Of a DNA stretch of 64,000 nt, positions 1 to 8,615 are shown in pieces (within the stretch, counting starts at the first letter, position 1; every line of letters starts with the position of its first letter). Location of the stretch: assembly GCA_046262295.1 (NCBI GenBank), contig JBHENC010000006.1:186001-250000 (forward strand). The letters run 5' to 3'. The stretch is from JBHENC01 sp046262295. GTDB taxonomy: Bacteria; Acidobacteriota; Blastocatellia; Pyrinomonadales; Pyrinomonadaceae. The notes beneath the pieces were generated by a model. It made no database searches and was not told the DNA's origin. It saw nothing but the letters and a program-made list of their open reading frames with translations. Both the position numbers and the translations under genes were made by a program.

Positions 1-185
1 TTGAAAAGCAGAAGCCTTCGATTCCTGCCGCGCCAGCGCAGTTAAACGCAACTATGAACGAAGCGGCTTTACCACCTGTGCAGAGCGTCCCGGTCTCCGA
101 TTCAGAGACACGCATACGTCGCACAACCAGTGAATTAGTGCGTCCGCAAAGTGTTACTGAGAGCACTACCAGAAGGCTAAATTGA
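1..185 (+). CDS. 3' end of an unidentified coding gene (partial)
   Basis: A reading frame is open from the window edge (first full codon at 3) to a TGA at 183-185. It encodes about 60 residues rich in Pro, Ala, Thr and Arg and ends in ...VTESTTRRLN. The composition looks like a disordered C-terminal tail rather than a folded domain. The start and any recognisable domain lie outside the window, so no function is proposed. It is convergent with the minus-strand gene that ends at 216. The frame is short and could be open by chance, so confidence is moderate. Confidence 0.45.
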   Translation, partial: EKQKPSIPAAPAQLNATMNEAALPPVQSVPVSDSETRIRRTTSELVRPQSVTESTTRRLN

Positions 186-215
186 AACGTGAATATCTAA
201 AGGGTCGTGTTTGAT

Positions 216-977
216 TCAATCCAGCAGCACGCGGGAATGTAGAGCTTCGGCGCGCTCGAGTGCGGTGAGCAGGCGCAGATACTGTGCATAGCTTTGCCCG
301 CGCGCGTGAAGGCGCGTTTGTTCGGATGCGGAGAGATCGTTGCGTAGAAGTAGGTCTAGAAAATCGTAGTAGTCGGCGATGGCCGCGCCGGAAATCTCGC
401 GGGCGAAGGTCGTGCGGGGCGCATCTTCGGAGCGGAATCCGGCAAGCATATCGAAGAGATTGTCGGTCGTGATGTGCGCCGCTTCGCGCGTCAGGCGAAT
501 CGGCAAACGTAACTCGAAGAAGCGCAGATTCTGCGGCGTGGTGACGCGGCGCAATTCCTTCGTGCCTTCGCCGTCGAAGGGCGATTCGGCGTCAACCAGA
601 ATGCGCAACAAGCGCGGCTGGTCTTCGGTATCAAGCGTGTCTAAAAAAAGCTGCGTGCGGTCTGCCAGAAATTTCTCGAACTGCGCTTCGACCGGATAAT
701 TGATGCGCCCCAGACAGCGCAAACTTTCCGCTTCGTTGGACGCTGATTGTGGCAGGCACGCCGGACACGTCCGACAGCGCGCGGCCTCGTTGCGCATCGT
801 TTCGATCTCGACGCGCGCGTTCTCTACAAAACGCAGCTTGTCAGCATCGGGCGACGTTTGCGTATCCGTCATGAGCCGCGTGTAGATGCTCTCCAGACTT
901 CCCCACGCGCGCAAATGTTTCTCCGAATAGCGCGCGCGAAGCGGACAGGCATAGTCAATTGTAAATTCCAGAGACAA
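216..977 (-). CDS. Hypothetical protein with a CxxCxxC cluster
   Basis: Soluble protein of about 254 residues, mostly helical, not recognised. The N-terminal third holds a Cys cluster (CRTCPAC) with further single cysteines, which could bind a metal. I chose the TTG start at 975-977 because a good Shine-Dalgarno (AAGGGAGAA on the minus strand, 981-989) lies just upstream. The ATG further upstream at 1049 would add about 24 residues unlike the rest and has no ribosome binding site. It is transcribed divergently from the Trm112-like gene. No function is assigned. Confidence 0.6.
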   Translation of the reverse strand: MSLEFTIDYACPLRARYSEKHLRAWGSLESIYTRLMTDTQTSPDADKLRFVENARVEIETMRNEAARCRTCPACLPQSASNEAESLRCLGRINYPVEAQFEKFLADRTQLFLDTLDTEDQPRLLRILVDAESPFDGEGTKELRRVTTPQNLRFFELRLPIRLTREAAHITTDNLFDMLAGFRSEDAPRTTFAREISGAAIADYYDFLDLLLRNDLSASEQTRLHARGQSYAQYLRLLTALERAEALHSRVLLD

Positions 978-1183
978 AACTTCTCCCTTGGTTTTCTCGC
1001 GCGTGCAACGCGCAAAACAGTTTATCGTAATTTCTGTAATCACTACCACACCGCCGCGCCAACGATCAAGCGCGCGTTGCTATGCGATAATGAAAGGTTG
1101 CGAGGAGCCAGACTAAAATGCGTCTGCTTGCCCGCGCGTTTGCGAAGCTGTTAAGCTGAATGCACGAAATGAAAGGTTGAATT

Positions 1184-1375
1184 ATGGCAATCAGTCAAGA
1201 TTTGTTGGAAATACTGGCGTGCCCCGCGTGCAAGGCGAAGGTCTTGTTGCAGCCCGGCGGAGAAAGCCTCAAGTGTGTCGAATGCAAGCGCGTGTATCCG
1301 GTGCGCGATGACATTCCCGTGATGCTGATTGACGAAGCGACAATCGAGGATGAAGAGCCTGCGCGCAAATCCTGA
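1184..1375 (+). CDS. Trm112 family protein (YcaR/UPF0434 type)
   Basis: Small 63-residue protein of the Trm112 family. It starts with the typical LLEILACPACK and has a second pair CVECKRVYPVRDDIPVML, giving two CxxC knuckles that would bind zinc. Eukaryotic and archaeal Trm112 activates methyltransferases; bacterial YcaR-like members are usually encoded beside cell-envelope genes and have no settled role. Start ATG at 1184 is preceded by AAAGG about 7 nt upstream. The end overlaps the beginning of the glycosyltransferase gene in another frame, so the two are probably translationally coupled. Confidence 0.85.
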   Translation: MAISQDLLEILACPACKAKVLLQPGGESLKCVECKRVYPVRDDIPVMLIDEATIEDEEPARKS

Positions 1376-2534
1376 ACCCGCGTTTGCCGTTTCGCAGATG
1401 TTGGCGGCGGGCGGCACGTATCAAAACTTACACGATACAGACGACGCGAAGAGCTTGCCGCAACCGCTCGCGCCCGCGCGCTGGGATTGGCAAAAAGTAA
1501 AGCGCGTGCTCGTCGTGCGCCTACGCTCAATCGGCGACACGGTGCTCGCCACCCCCTCGCTTTACGCGCTGCGTAGATTTCTGCCACACGCGCAAATAGA
1601 TATTCTGCTGGAAGATTGGGTCGCGCCGGTGCTTGATGAAAGCCCGGACGTTGACCGCGTCGTGAGAATCGAAGGCAAGAGCGCGGCGGCACGCCTGCGC
1701 ACTGTGCGTGAACTTCGCGCGGCCCGCTACGATGTCGCGTTTAATCTGCACGGCGGAACGACGGCGACTTTTCTGACGGCGGCTTCGGGGGCGCGTCATC
1801 GCGTCGGTTATGCGTCTTACCGTTACAGCCGTTTACATAATCATGCCGCACCCTCCGCCGCCCATCTCTGGAGCAGGGAAGAAACGCATTCCGTTGAAAA
1901 TCAACTTGCGCTGCTCGGCTGGACAGGCGTGCCCGTGACTGATTTGCCGCCGACGCGCCTCGCCGTCACGCACGCGGCGGCAGCAAGCTTAGATTTGAAG
2001 TTACGCACCGCGCAGTCCGACACAGCGAAGGCCGCTGTTTTGTCGAAACCCTTCGCAATCATTCATCCGGCGGCGGCTTTTGCCTCGAAACAATGGGCGA
2101 CCGAGAACTTCGCTCGCGTTGCCGAAATGCTTTATGCGCGCGGCCTCGAATGCATTGCGATAGCTGCGCCGGAGGAAGCGGAAACACTTGCCACGCTTCT
2201 ACGAACTTCTTCCGCACCGATTATTCCTTTAACGCATCTTTCGCTGCCGGAGGTGGCGGCACTCGCCAGGCGCACGCGGCTCTTTGTCGGCAACGATAGC
2301 GGCATCGCACACATCGCGGCGGCCGTTCGCGCGCCGTCCGTCGTCGTCTTCGGCTCGTCGAGCATCACGCGCTGGCGTCCTTGGACACGCGCGCCTTATG
2401 AAGTCGTCCGTGAAGCGATGCCGTGCGCGCCCTGTCCCGGCTATACCTGCGCGGAATTCGACGCGCCCGAATGTATCCGCCGCGTCAGCGTCAGCCGCGT
2501 CACGGCCGCCATCGAGCGCGTGCTGGCAGCCTAG
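1350..2534 (+). CDS. Glycosyltransferase family 9 (heptosyltransferase-like)
   Basis: GT9 protein of about 394 residues, the family of ADP-heptose:LPS heptosyltransferases that build the inner core of lipopolysaccharide at the cytoplasmic face. The N-terminal Rossmann start is VLVVRLRSIGDTVLATPSLY and the C-terminal donor-binding half holds FVGNDSGIAHIAAAVRAPSVV followed by a Cys-rich tail (CAPCPGYTC). A heptose kinase gene lies 2.3 kb downstream, which fits an ADP-heptose donor. The start is uncertain: ATG 1350 sits inside the end of the Trm112 gene with GAGG almost touching it; TTG 1329 and ATG 1398 are alternatives. The acceptor cannot be told from sequence. Confidence 0.82.
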   Translation: MKSLRANPEPAFAVSQMLAAGGTYQNLHDTDDAKSLPQPLAPARWDWQKVKRVLVVRLRSIGDTVLATPSLYALRRFLPHAQIDILLEDWVAPVLDESPDVDRVVRIEGKSAAARLRTVRELRAARYDVAFNLHGGTTATFLTAASGARHRVGYASYRYSRLHNHAAPSAAHLWSREETHSVENQLALLGWTGVPVTDLPPTRLAVTHAAAASLDLKLRTAQSDTAKAAVLSKPFAIIHPAAAFASKQWATENFARVAEMLYARGLECIAIAAPEEAETLATLLRTSSAPIIPLTHLSLPEVAALARRTRLFVGNDSGIAHIAAAVRAPSVVVFGSSSITRWRPWTRAPYEVVREAMPCAPCPGYTCAEFDAPECIRRVSVSRVTAAIERVLAA

Positions 2535-2801
2535 CCCGATTTCATCGCAAAACATTTCCGTTCTGTCATGTCCTCTTCATCCATCGCATGGTCAGGCTCT
2601 CTAATTCGTCCACAGGCAAGCTGTTAGGGGTGAGGCCAACAGCTTAACGTCAACAAGCAATGCGCGAGGCTTATCAGCGATCAGATGGGATGGCTGATTG
2701 AATTGCTGATGAAGGAAAAGGATGCGCGAACGTGAAGCCGCCGGAATATCAATCCGCAACCGGCGGCCTCTAAAGTGTAACTGCTGTCGTAATGCCTTTA
2801 G

Positions 2802-3614
2802 TTACTGCGTGTCGACTCTGGACTCGATGACGCTTTGAATGCTGGAGGAGACGTTCGAGAGAAAGTTGTATCCCGTGTAAGATTCAACCTGATCTACGCT
2901 GACTCTGTATTGCCGCCAATCGTTATAGCGTATGCCCTGCACGTTCGGCATATCCACTGCAATGACGCGCGTCGAGGTGTTGATGCGCGATAAATCGTTC
3001 GAACCTTCCGGCAGGACGACGATTACCTTCCACACGTAAGCGGGAATCTGTACTTTGCCGCCCGCAATCGTGCCCGCAGAGTTATCGCCGCCGCTGATGA
3101 TGTAGAGTTCGTTTCCGGCGTTAACGAGACTTCGGCAGTATGTCTCCAGAGCCGCCCAAGGGCCTTGGTTATTGTCCGGGGCTTGCGGAAGAATGTTGCT
3201 CATGTAGAAGACGGCGTAGTTGTCTGTGGTGGTTGCCGTGCGGTCAGCCGAAGGACACATATGGCCTCTATCATAACCGCTATACGTGTAATCCGACGAC
3301 GTGACGCGATACCAACCGCTCGGCAGCGTCGTGTCCGTATGGAAATCGCCGCGCGGCGCAGAGCCTAAATCGAGATAACCCAAGTGCCAGCTCACCCAAT
3401 TCGGAATGCCGTGATAGCGATGGTACGACATCGAGTATTGCGGGCGTTGGATGAGGTAATCGGTTTCGTCATAGATGCTGGTGGTTGCGCCGCTAGGGTT
3501 GCCGAGCGCGAGTTGAAGGCTGGTGGTTGATTGAGCGTGAACGAGCGAGGCCGAGCCGATCATCAAAGCGACGAATAGAGCTACGCCTGCGCTTAAAGCG
3601 CGAAAACATTTCAT
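2802..3614 (-). CDS. Secreted DNA/RNA non-specific endonuclease (NucA type)
   Basis: Protein of 270 residues with a signal peptide (MKCFRALSAGVALFVALMIG... ending ...VHAQ). The body carries the hallmark of the beta-beta-alpha-metal nucleases: YDRGHMCPSADR with the catalytic His of the DRGH motif, then N residues in YMSNILPQAPDNNQGPWAALE that coordinate magnesium. It probably degrades extracellular DNA and RNA for nutrients or defence. I chose ATG 3612-3614 because AAAGGAAA precedes it and the signal peptide starts there; an upstream in-frame start at 3674 adds 20 non-signal residues. Monocistronic, followed by a long AT-rich gap on its upstream side. Confidence 0.88.
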   Translation of the reverse strand: MKCFRALSAGVALFVALMIGSASLVHAQSTTSLQLALGNPSGATTSIYDETDYLIQRPQYSMSYHRYHGIPNWVSWHLGYLDLGSAPRGDFHTDTTLPSGWYRVTSSDYTYSGYDRGHMCPSADRTATTTDNYAVFYMSNILPQAPDNNQGPWAALETYCRSLVNAGNELYIISGGDNSAGTIAGGKVQIPAYVWKVIVVLPEGSNDLSRINTSTRVIAVDMPNVQGIRYNDWRQYRVSVDQVESYTGYNFLSNVSSSIQSVIESRVDTQ

Positions 3615-4161
3615 TCGGTTGTTTCCTTTCGAGAACGGGGGTGGAAAAACCTTGAGAGGCCGGAGAAGAATCATACGGGCCTCTCCATCAGCGAACCGCT
3701 TGTAACCGCAATATAGCAGACTATCCCTTGAAATAGATAAACAAATCCTTGAAACTTGCTCAAGCTTCTATCGAGATTTGCTTCTCTTATTAATCCCTTA
3801 CAAAGAACAATCTATTCCACATAAGAGAACGGGTACTCATTAAAAGTAAACATTCGCCCCTTACTCGATAACAAGCATCTTTCATAAAGAAATATGCACC
3901 GGCTATGAACAGATATTTACTCATCACCAGCTAACGTCAATCCGCCATAAACATTCGGGTATCCTATACAGATAATTGCGTACCCGTCATAGGTAATCGT
4001 ATACCCGTTACGGATGTTCTTTGCGTGTTTGCCGGGAAGCGTTAAAAGAAAAATGGATGAGATTTTGAAGCGGAAGTTTACGCGCATAATTAAAAGCGCG
4101 TGTGTGATTTCCCGCGCTGATTGACGGGTCTGTCATCTTCCCTCAACTTGAGAATTACTGC
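3615..4161. other. Long AT-rich intergenic region with repeated ACGGGTA/TACCCGT motifs
   Basis: No credible coding frame is seen in this 550-bp stretch, which is much more AT-rich than its surroundings. It holds four copies of a short motif: ACGGGTA near 3829, CGGGTA near 3957, and TACCCGT at about 3981 and 4002. The last three lie within 52 bp and include one inverted pair. This could be an operator array for a regulator acting on the divergent nuclease gene or the downstream small gene, but the motif is short. Confidence 0.35.
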
Positions 4162-4189
4162 TTGACCTTTCCGGCTTTTGGTTTATACT
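4162..4189 (+). promoter_or_regulatory. Sigma-70-type promoter of the 4246 gene
   Basis: TTGACC at 4162-4167 and TATACT at 4184-4189 are separated by 16 bp, close to the housekeeping consensus. The expected start point near 4196 leaves a 50-nt leader with a good ribosome binding site. The position also argues against translating from the TTG at 4162, which is the -35 box. Confidence 0.7.
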
Positions 4190-4245
4190 GCGCAGCCTGT
4201 CTCCTCGCGTATTCTCACGTCCGCACAATCACAGGAGGGTTACTC

Positions 4246-4617
4246 ATGGGACGACTCAAACGCACCTCAAAAATCATGGACAACGCAGCCAGACGCATTA
4301 GCGGCATGAAGGCCATCCGGCCAGCCCTTGATCTGGGCGGGGATTTAACCGTCGCCAAGTTCGAGGCCGCCATCGAAGACACGCGCGCCAAACTCAACGA
4401 CTATAATCAAACGCTTTCGATTGCCGACGAAAAGCAGAATCTGGTCATCGCCGCCGAACAGAATCTGCGTGATCTTTCGGAGCGAATGCTTGCCGGAGTC
4501 GCCGCGCGTTACGGCAAAGACAGCAACGAATATGAACAGGGCGGCGGCATACGCAAAAGCGAGCGCAAGAAACGTCTCGCTACCAAGAACGGAAGTTCCA
4601 CCAGCCCTGCTGCCTGA
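4246..4617 (+). CDS. Hypothetical small basic helical protein
   Basis: Protein of 123 residues, not recognised. It begins MGRLKRTSKIMDNAARRI, continues with a predicted long helix-rich region (KFEAAIEDTRAKLNDYNQTL...QNLRDLSERMLAGVAARYG, shown here in parts) and ends in a basic Ser/Thr-rich tail. ATG 4246 is preceded by ACAGGAGGGT, a strong Shine-Dalgarno, and by a sigma-70-type promoter, so this is very probably an expressed gene. It has no signal peptide or membrane segment. Its strong promoter suggests an abundant protein. No function is assigned. Confidence 0.72.
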   Translation: MGRLKRTSKIMDNAARRISGMKAIRPALDLGGDLTVAKFEAAIEDTRAKLNDYNQTLSIADEKQNLVIAAEQNLRDLSERMLAGVAARYGKDSNEYEQGGGIRKSERKKRLATKNGSSTSPAA

Positions 4618-4721
4618 CAGGGCTTGATCCGTTCTACGGCAGTAAAACATCCAACGCAAAAACGCGACGACGGCGAAACCATCAAGCAGATTCGCCGCCG
4701 CCACGTTCTTCGTTTATCATG

Positions 4722-4792
4722 TAGGGGCAGCAATTCATCACTACCCGCGTTACTCCATATAAAACGCGGGCGGGAATGAACTGCCGCCCCTG
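4722..4792. repeat. Long imperfect palindrome (REP/MITE-like)
   Basis: A 71-bp imperfect inverted repeat: TAGGGGCAG at the left edge pairs with CTGCCGCCCCTG at the right, and the inner arms AATTCAT...CCCGCGTT and AACGCGGG...GAATGAA also pair. It ends 8 bp before the rfaE1 start codon. It has the look of a dispersed palindromic intergenic element; its RNA form would be a large hairpin just ahead of the rfaE1 ribosome binding region. Confidence 0.6.
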
Positions 4793-4800
4793 TAAATTTT

Positions 4801-5805
4801 ATGAAACAGTTAACGGCGCAAAGAGCAGCAGACCTCGCCGCAAGCATGAGAGATTGTCTGGTGTTGGTGCTGGGCGATGTGATGCTGGACGAGTTTGTGT
4901 GGGGCGATGTGACGCGCATCTCGCCGGAAGCGCCCGTGCCGGTCGTTGACATCCGGCGCGAATCGGTTCATCTGGGAGGCGCGGCCAATGTCGTTGCCAA
5001 TCTGCTGGCGCTCGGCGCGCGTGCCTGTGTCGTCGGCGTCGTCGGAGATGATCGTGCGGGAGAGAATCTGCAACAAGAGCTAAAGAACGCGGGCGCGTTG
5101 CAGGCGAATCGAACGCTCATTGTTGATGCGCACCGCCCGACGACGATCAAGACGCGCATCATCGCTCATAATCAACTCGTCGTTCGCGCAGACCGCGAAC
5201 GCCGCACGCCCGTCGCTGCGGAAACAGAAGACCGCATCATCGCTGTTCTGAAAAGTTTGATTGAAGAATCGAGCGCACTCGTCGTCTCCGATTACGACAA
5301 AGGCGGTGTCACGCCGCGCATCCTCGCGGAAGTCTTGCCGCTGGCGAAAAGGCTCGGCATTCCTATCCTGATTGATCCGAAGATACGCAACTTCGACGCT
5401 TACAAACCGGCGACGCTCGTCACACCGAACCACCACGAAGCCCTGCGCCTCACAAGTACGGAAGAGGACACGGACGTGGGGCTGGAAGCGGCGGCGCGCC
5501 TGATTCGCGCGCGTCTGGATTGCGACGCGGTGCTTATCACACGCGGCGAACGCGGCATGATGCTGCTTGAATCCGACGCTGCGCCGATTCACGTCGAAAC
5601 GGCGGCGCGCGAAGTCTACGACGTAACGGGTGCAGGCGACACGGTGATCGCAACACTGGCTCTCGCTCTTAGCGCCGGAGCGACGATGCTCGAAGCTGCC
5701 ATCCTCGCCAACCATGCCGCCGGTATCGTCGTCGGCAAACTCGGCACGGCCACCGCCACCGCCGAAGAACTTATTAATTCATTCAAGTCGGGCGAAGAAA
5801 AATAA
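4801..5805 (+). CDS. rfaE1: D-glycero-beta-D-manno-heptose-7-phosphate kinase (RfaE1 domain)
   Basis: PfkB/ribokinase-family sugar kinase of 334 residues that phosphorylates heptose 7-phosphate at C1 on the way to ADP-heptose for lipopolysaccharide. Visible motifs are VLVLGDVMLDEFVWGDVTRI, the substrate site GGAANVVANLLALGA and the C-terminal signature DVTGAGDTVIA with the catalytic Asp. E. coli HldE fuses this kinase to a nucleotidyltransferase; here only the kinase half is present, so the nucleotidyltransferase must be elsewhere. The stop codon overlaps the ATG of dacB by one base, suggesting coupled translation. The large palindrome at 4722-4792 sits directly upstream. Confidence 0.9.
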   Translation: MKQLTAQRAADLAASMRDCLVLVLGDVMLDEFVWGDVTRISPEAPVPVVDIRRESVHLGGAANVVANLLALGARACVVGVVGDDRAGENLQQELKNAGALQANRTLIVDAHRPTTIKTRIIAHNQLVVRADRERRTPVAAETEDRIIAVLKSLIEESSALVVSDYDKGGVTPRILAEVLPLAKRLGIPILIDPKIRNFDAYKPATLVTPNHHEALRLTSTEEDTDVGLEAAARLIRARLDCDAVLITRGERGMMLLESDAAPIHVETAAREVYDVTGAGDTVIATLALALSAGATMLEAAILANHAAGIVVGKLGTATATAEELINSFKSGEEK

Positions 5806-7457
5806 TGACACACAGAAAAGAACGCATCTCTCGCTTCGTTTGCCTGTTATTACTTTGCTCGCTGAGCTTTAACGCGGTGAGCGCGGGCGCACAGCAAACG
5901 CCGGAGCCGCAACGCGAACGAAGAGTTGTCACGTCTTCGGCAACCGCGCGTGTTGCGCCCGCAAGCGCGCCGAAGACCGTCGAAGAGTTGCGTACACGCA
6001 TACGCGAGATTCTAAGCAGTCCGCCGCTTGCGCCCGCGCTCGTTGCCGTCAAAGCCGTTTCGCTCGACACGGGGCACACGCTCTTTGAAGAGAACGCGGG
6101 AAAGCTTCTTGTTCCAGCCTCGAACATGAAGATGTACACGGTGGCCGCCGCGCTCGACCGCCTCACGCCGGACTTTCGCTGGAAGACTTCCGTTTACGCG
6201 CCCGCTCCGCCCGATGCTTCCGGCACGATTCGCGGGGATTTGATCGTTTACGGGCGCGGCGATCCTTCTCTTGCGGCGAGTTTTTACGACGGCGATTACA
6301 CAAAAGCGATTGACGAACTCGCGGAGCGTATCGCGGCGGCGGGCGTGCGGCGCATCGAAGGCGCGCTCGTCGGCGATGAAGCTTATTTCAAGGGGCCGCC
6401 TTACGGCGCGAGCTGGGAATGGGACGATTTGCAGTGGTACTACGGGGCAGAGGTGAGCGCGTTGACCGTTAACGACAACGCGATTGATCTCTTCGTTAAG
6501 CCGGGCGCAAGCGTTGGTGCGGCGTGCATCGTCACAACGGGGCCGTCGCCTTTGCCGCACATCACAATCAGCAATCACGCGACGACCGCGCCGCGCGGCA
6601 CGCGCAGAGATTTAACTGTCTATCGCGGGCTTGCAGAAAACCTTATCGAAGTGAGCGGTAGCCTGCCGCTGGATGATAAAGGCTATACGGGCGAAGTCGC
6701 CATCGCGCGCCCCGCGCAGACATTCGTAGACCTCTTACGAGCTTCGCTCTTACGGCGTGGGATTAACGTCACAGGCCAAGCGCGAATTCTTGATCCGCGT
6801 GCGCGTGAGAGTGCTTCGCCTGACGTCTCAAAGCTCGTCGAGATAGCGAGCAGGCCATCGCCGCCGCTCAGCGTCGTCGCCGCTAAGACGTTGAAGCCGA
6901 GCCAGAATCTTTATACGGAGTTGATTCTGCGCACGCTCGGTGAAGGAGTCGGGCGCGTCTCCCCCCTCGCCGCCGTGCCGTTGTCCGCCGAAACGCAAAC
7001 GACACCGCCGCGCACCAAACAGACGAGCGCGGAGGCAGGCATTGATATCGTCAAAGCTTTCCTGAACAGCGCCGGAGTGGATGCCGGAAGCGTCCGGATG
7101 AGCGACGGTTCCGGCCTCTCGCGCCATGATCTGGTGACGGCGAACGCCAGCGTGCAACTCTTAACCTACATCAGCCGCCGCCCCTACGCGAATGCCTTCC
7201 GCGATGCGCTGCCCATCGCGGGCGTTGACGGCACACTCGCCAACCGCATGAAGAACACAGCGGCGACCGGAAACATTCGCGCCAAGACCGGCACAGTCGA
7301 ATTCGTCGCCTCGCTTTCCGGCTACGCCACCACCGCCGCAGGCGAGCGCCTCGTTTTCTCCATCATGGTCAACAACTACACCGGCGGCGCAGATGTGCGA
7401 CGTTCCTACATAGATGCCATCGCCGAACTCCTCGCCTCCTTTAGCGGACGGTCATAA
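5805..7457 (+). CDS. dacB: D-alanyl-D-alanine carboxypeptidase/endopeptidase (PBP4, S13 family)
   Basis: Periplasmic penicillin-binding protein of 550 residues that trims or cleaves peptidoglycan peptides. A signal peptide (FVCLLLLCSLSFNAVSAGAQ) is followed by the serine motif PASNMKMYTVAAALDRL (SxxK), the region MSDGSGLSRHDLVTANAS of the second active-site motif, and KTG in NIRAKTGTVEFVASLSGYA. The large insert between the first two motifs is typical of S13 enzymes. It is coupled to rfaE1 by an overlapping TAATG, and the DapF-family gene follows after 18 bp, so it forms part of an envelope-biosynthesis operon. Confidence 0.92.
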   Translation: MTHRKERISRFVCLLLLCSLSFNAVSAGAQQTPEPQRERRVVTSSATARVAPASAPKTVEELRTRIREILSSPPLAPALVAVKAVSLDTGHTLFEENAGKLLVPASNMKMYTVAAALDRLTPDFRWKTSVYAPAPPDASGTIRGDLIVYGRGDPSLAASFYDGDYTKAIDELAERIAAAGVRRIEGALVGDEAYFKGPPYGASWEWDDLQWYYGAEVSALTVNDNAIDLFVKPGASVGAACIVTTGPSPLPHITISNHATTAPRGTRRDLTVYRGLAENLIEVSGSLPLDDKGYTGEVAIARPAQTFVDLLRASLLRRGINVTGQARILDPRARESASPDVSKLVEIASRPSPPLSVVAAKTLKPSQNLYTELILRTLGEGVGRVSPLAAVPLSAETQTTPPRTKQTSAEAGIDIVKAFLNSAGVDAGSVRMSDGSGLSRHDLVTANASVQLLTYISRRPYANAFRDALPIAGVDGTLANRMKNTAATGNIRAKTGTVEFVASLSGYATTAAGERLVFSIMVNNYTGGADVRRSYIDAIAELLASFSGRS

Positions 7458-7475
7458 AGCGGGTCGAATATACCT

Positions 7476-8339
7476 ATGAACTTTATTAAATTTCAGGGCT
7501 TCGGGAATGATTACATCGTCATCGAGGCGGAGCAGGTTGTTGAGGATGATTCGTTGAATGAATTGGTGCGGCGTGTGTGCGACAAGCATTACGGGGCGGG
7601 GGCGGACGGTGTGGCGTTGATTGGCGAGGCGGGAGGGGAGGGCGCGGATTTCAGTGTGCGGATTTTTAACCCGGACGGCGGCGAGGCGGGGCTATCGGGG
7701 AACGGAACGCGGTGTGCGGCGGCGTCTCTTTATTATCAGGGATTGTGGACGAAGGAAGCGTTGCGTTTGCGGACGCGGGCGGGCGTAGTGCTTTATCGTT
7801 TGCGTGAGGATGACGGGCGCGGGCATTACCAATTCGAGTCGGAGTTAGGCCAGCCGAAGTTTGACAGCGCGTCTGTGCCGATGTTGACGGCGGAAGCAAG
7901 GGAACGCATTACGAATTATCCCTTAACGGTTGAAGGCGAGACGCTTTCTGTGACGGCGCTGTTGATGGGCAATCCGAACTGCTGCGTCTTCGTTGACGAT
8001 TTCGACGCGCTGGATTGGCGCAAAGTCGGACGCGCGATTGAGACGCACGAACTGTTTCCAGAACGCACGAATGTGGAATTTGTCCGTGTGCGCGACCGTC
8101 AAAACATAGAGTTACGCATCTGGGAGCGGGGCGTGGGCGAGACGTTCTCATCCGGGACGTGTGCGTGCGCGGCGGCGGTCGCATCCGTGATTAACAACAA
8201 AACGGGTCGCGCGATAAACGTCTGGACGGAAGGCGGGCGGCTCGAAATCGTCTGGCGCGAGACTGACAACCAAGTTGTATTGACGGGAAAAGCGGACGTT
8301 GTTTATAAAGGCGAATGGCTGGATACGTCGGACGGTTGA
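7476..8339 (+). CDS. dapF: Diaminopimelate epimerase family protein with Ser at both catalytic Cys positions
   Basis: A 287-residue protein with clear overall DapF similarity: FIKFQGFGNDYIVIE at the start, FNPDGGEAGLSGNGTRC in the middle and GVGETFSSGTCACAAAV near the end. Canonical DapF converts LL- to meso-diaminopimelate with a Cys thiolate pair found in CGNG and ACGTG/ACGSG motifs. Here those positions read SGNG (Ser74) and SSGT (Ser226), so both acid/base cysteines are serine; nearby Cys80, Cys229 and Cys231 are at other positions. It may be a divergent epimerase subgroup or a related enzyme. It is the third gene of the rfaE1-dacB unit and is followed by a terminator. Confidence 0.8.
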   Translation: MNFIKFQGFGNDYIVIEAEQVVEDDSLNELVRRVCDKHYGAGADGVALIGEAGGEGADFSVRIFNPDGGEAGLSGNGTRCAAASLYYQGLWTKEALRLRTRAGVVLYRLREDDGRGHYQFESELGQPKFDSASVPMLTAEARERITNYPLTVEGETLSVTALLMGNPNCCVFVDDFDALDWRKVGRAIETHELFPERTNVEFVRVRDRQNIELRIWERGVGETFSSGTCACAAAVASVINNKTGRAINVWTEGGRLEIVWRETDNQVVLTGKADVVYKGEWLDTSDG

Positions 8340-8420
8340 AGATATCATGTGCAAAGTTTGTTGAATTTCTCACAATCCGGGCTGGACAACATTTTCGCAA
8401 TATGTTAGTCTCTCTTTTGT

Positions 8421-8457
8421 AACAAGCGGACTTAATTGGTTCGCTTGTTTTTCTTTT
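8421..8457 (+). terminator. Rho-independent terminator after the DapF-family gene
   Basis: AACAAGCGGAC and GTTCGCTTGTT pair around a 7-nt loop and are followed by TTTCTTTT, closing the rfaE1-dacB-dapF unit. Confidence 0.8.
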
Positions 8458-8615
8458 GGCTCTTTCCACGCGCCGCATCAAGGATGCAAGCCCCCAACTT
8501 CGGTTGACGTTTTTGTTAACTCCTAGAGCCGAAGGTCGTGTCGCAGAAAGTACCAGACCCGCGCGGTGCGTTTGTGGAAAGATTGATTTAACCCGGACAG
8601 GAGAACCCCTTTACT

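Noticed and set aside
4162..4245. N-terminal extension of the 4246 gene from TTG 4162
   Set aside because: 4162 is the -35 hexamer of a good promoter, and a strong ribosome binding site precedes ATG 4246.
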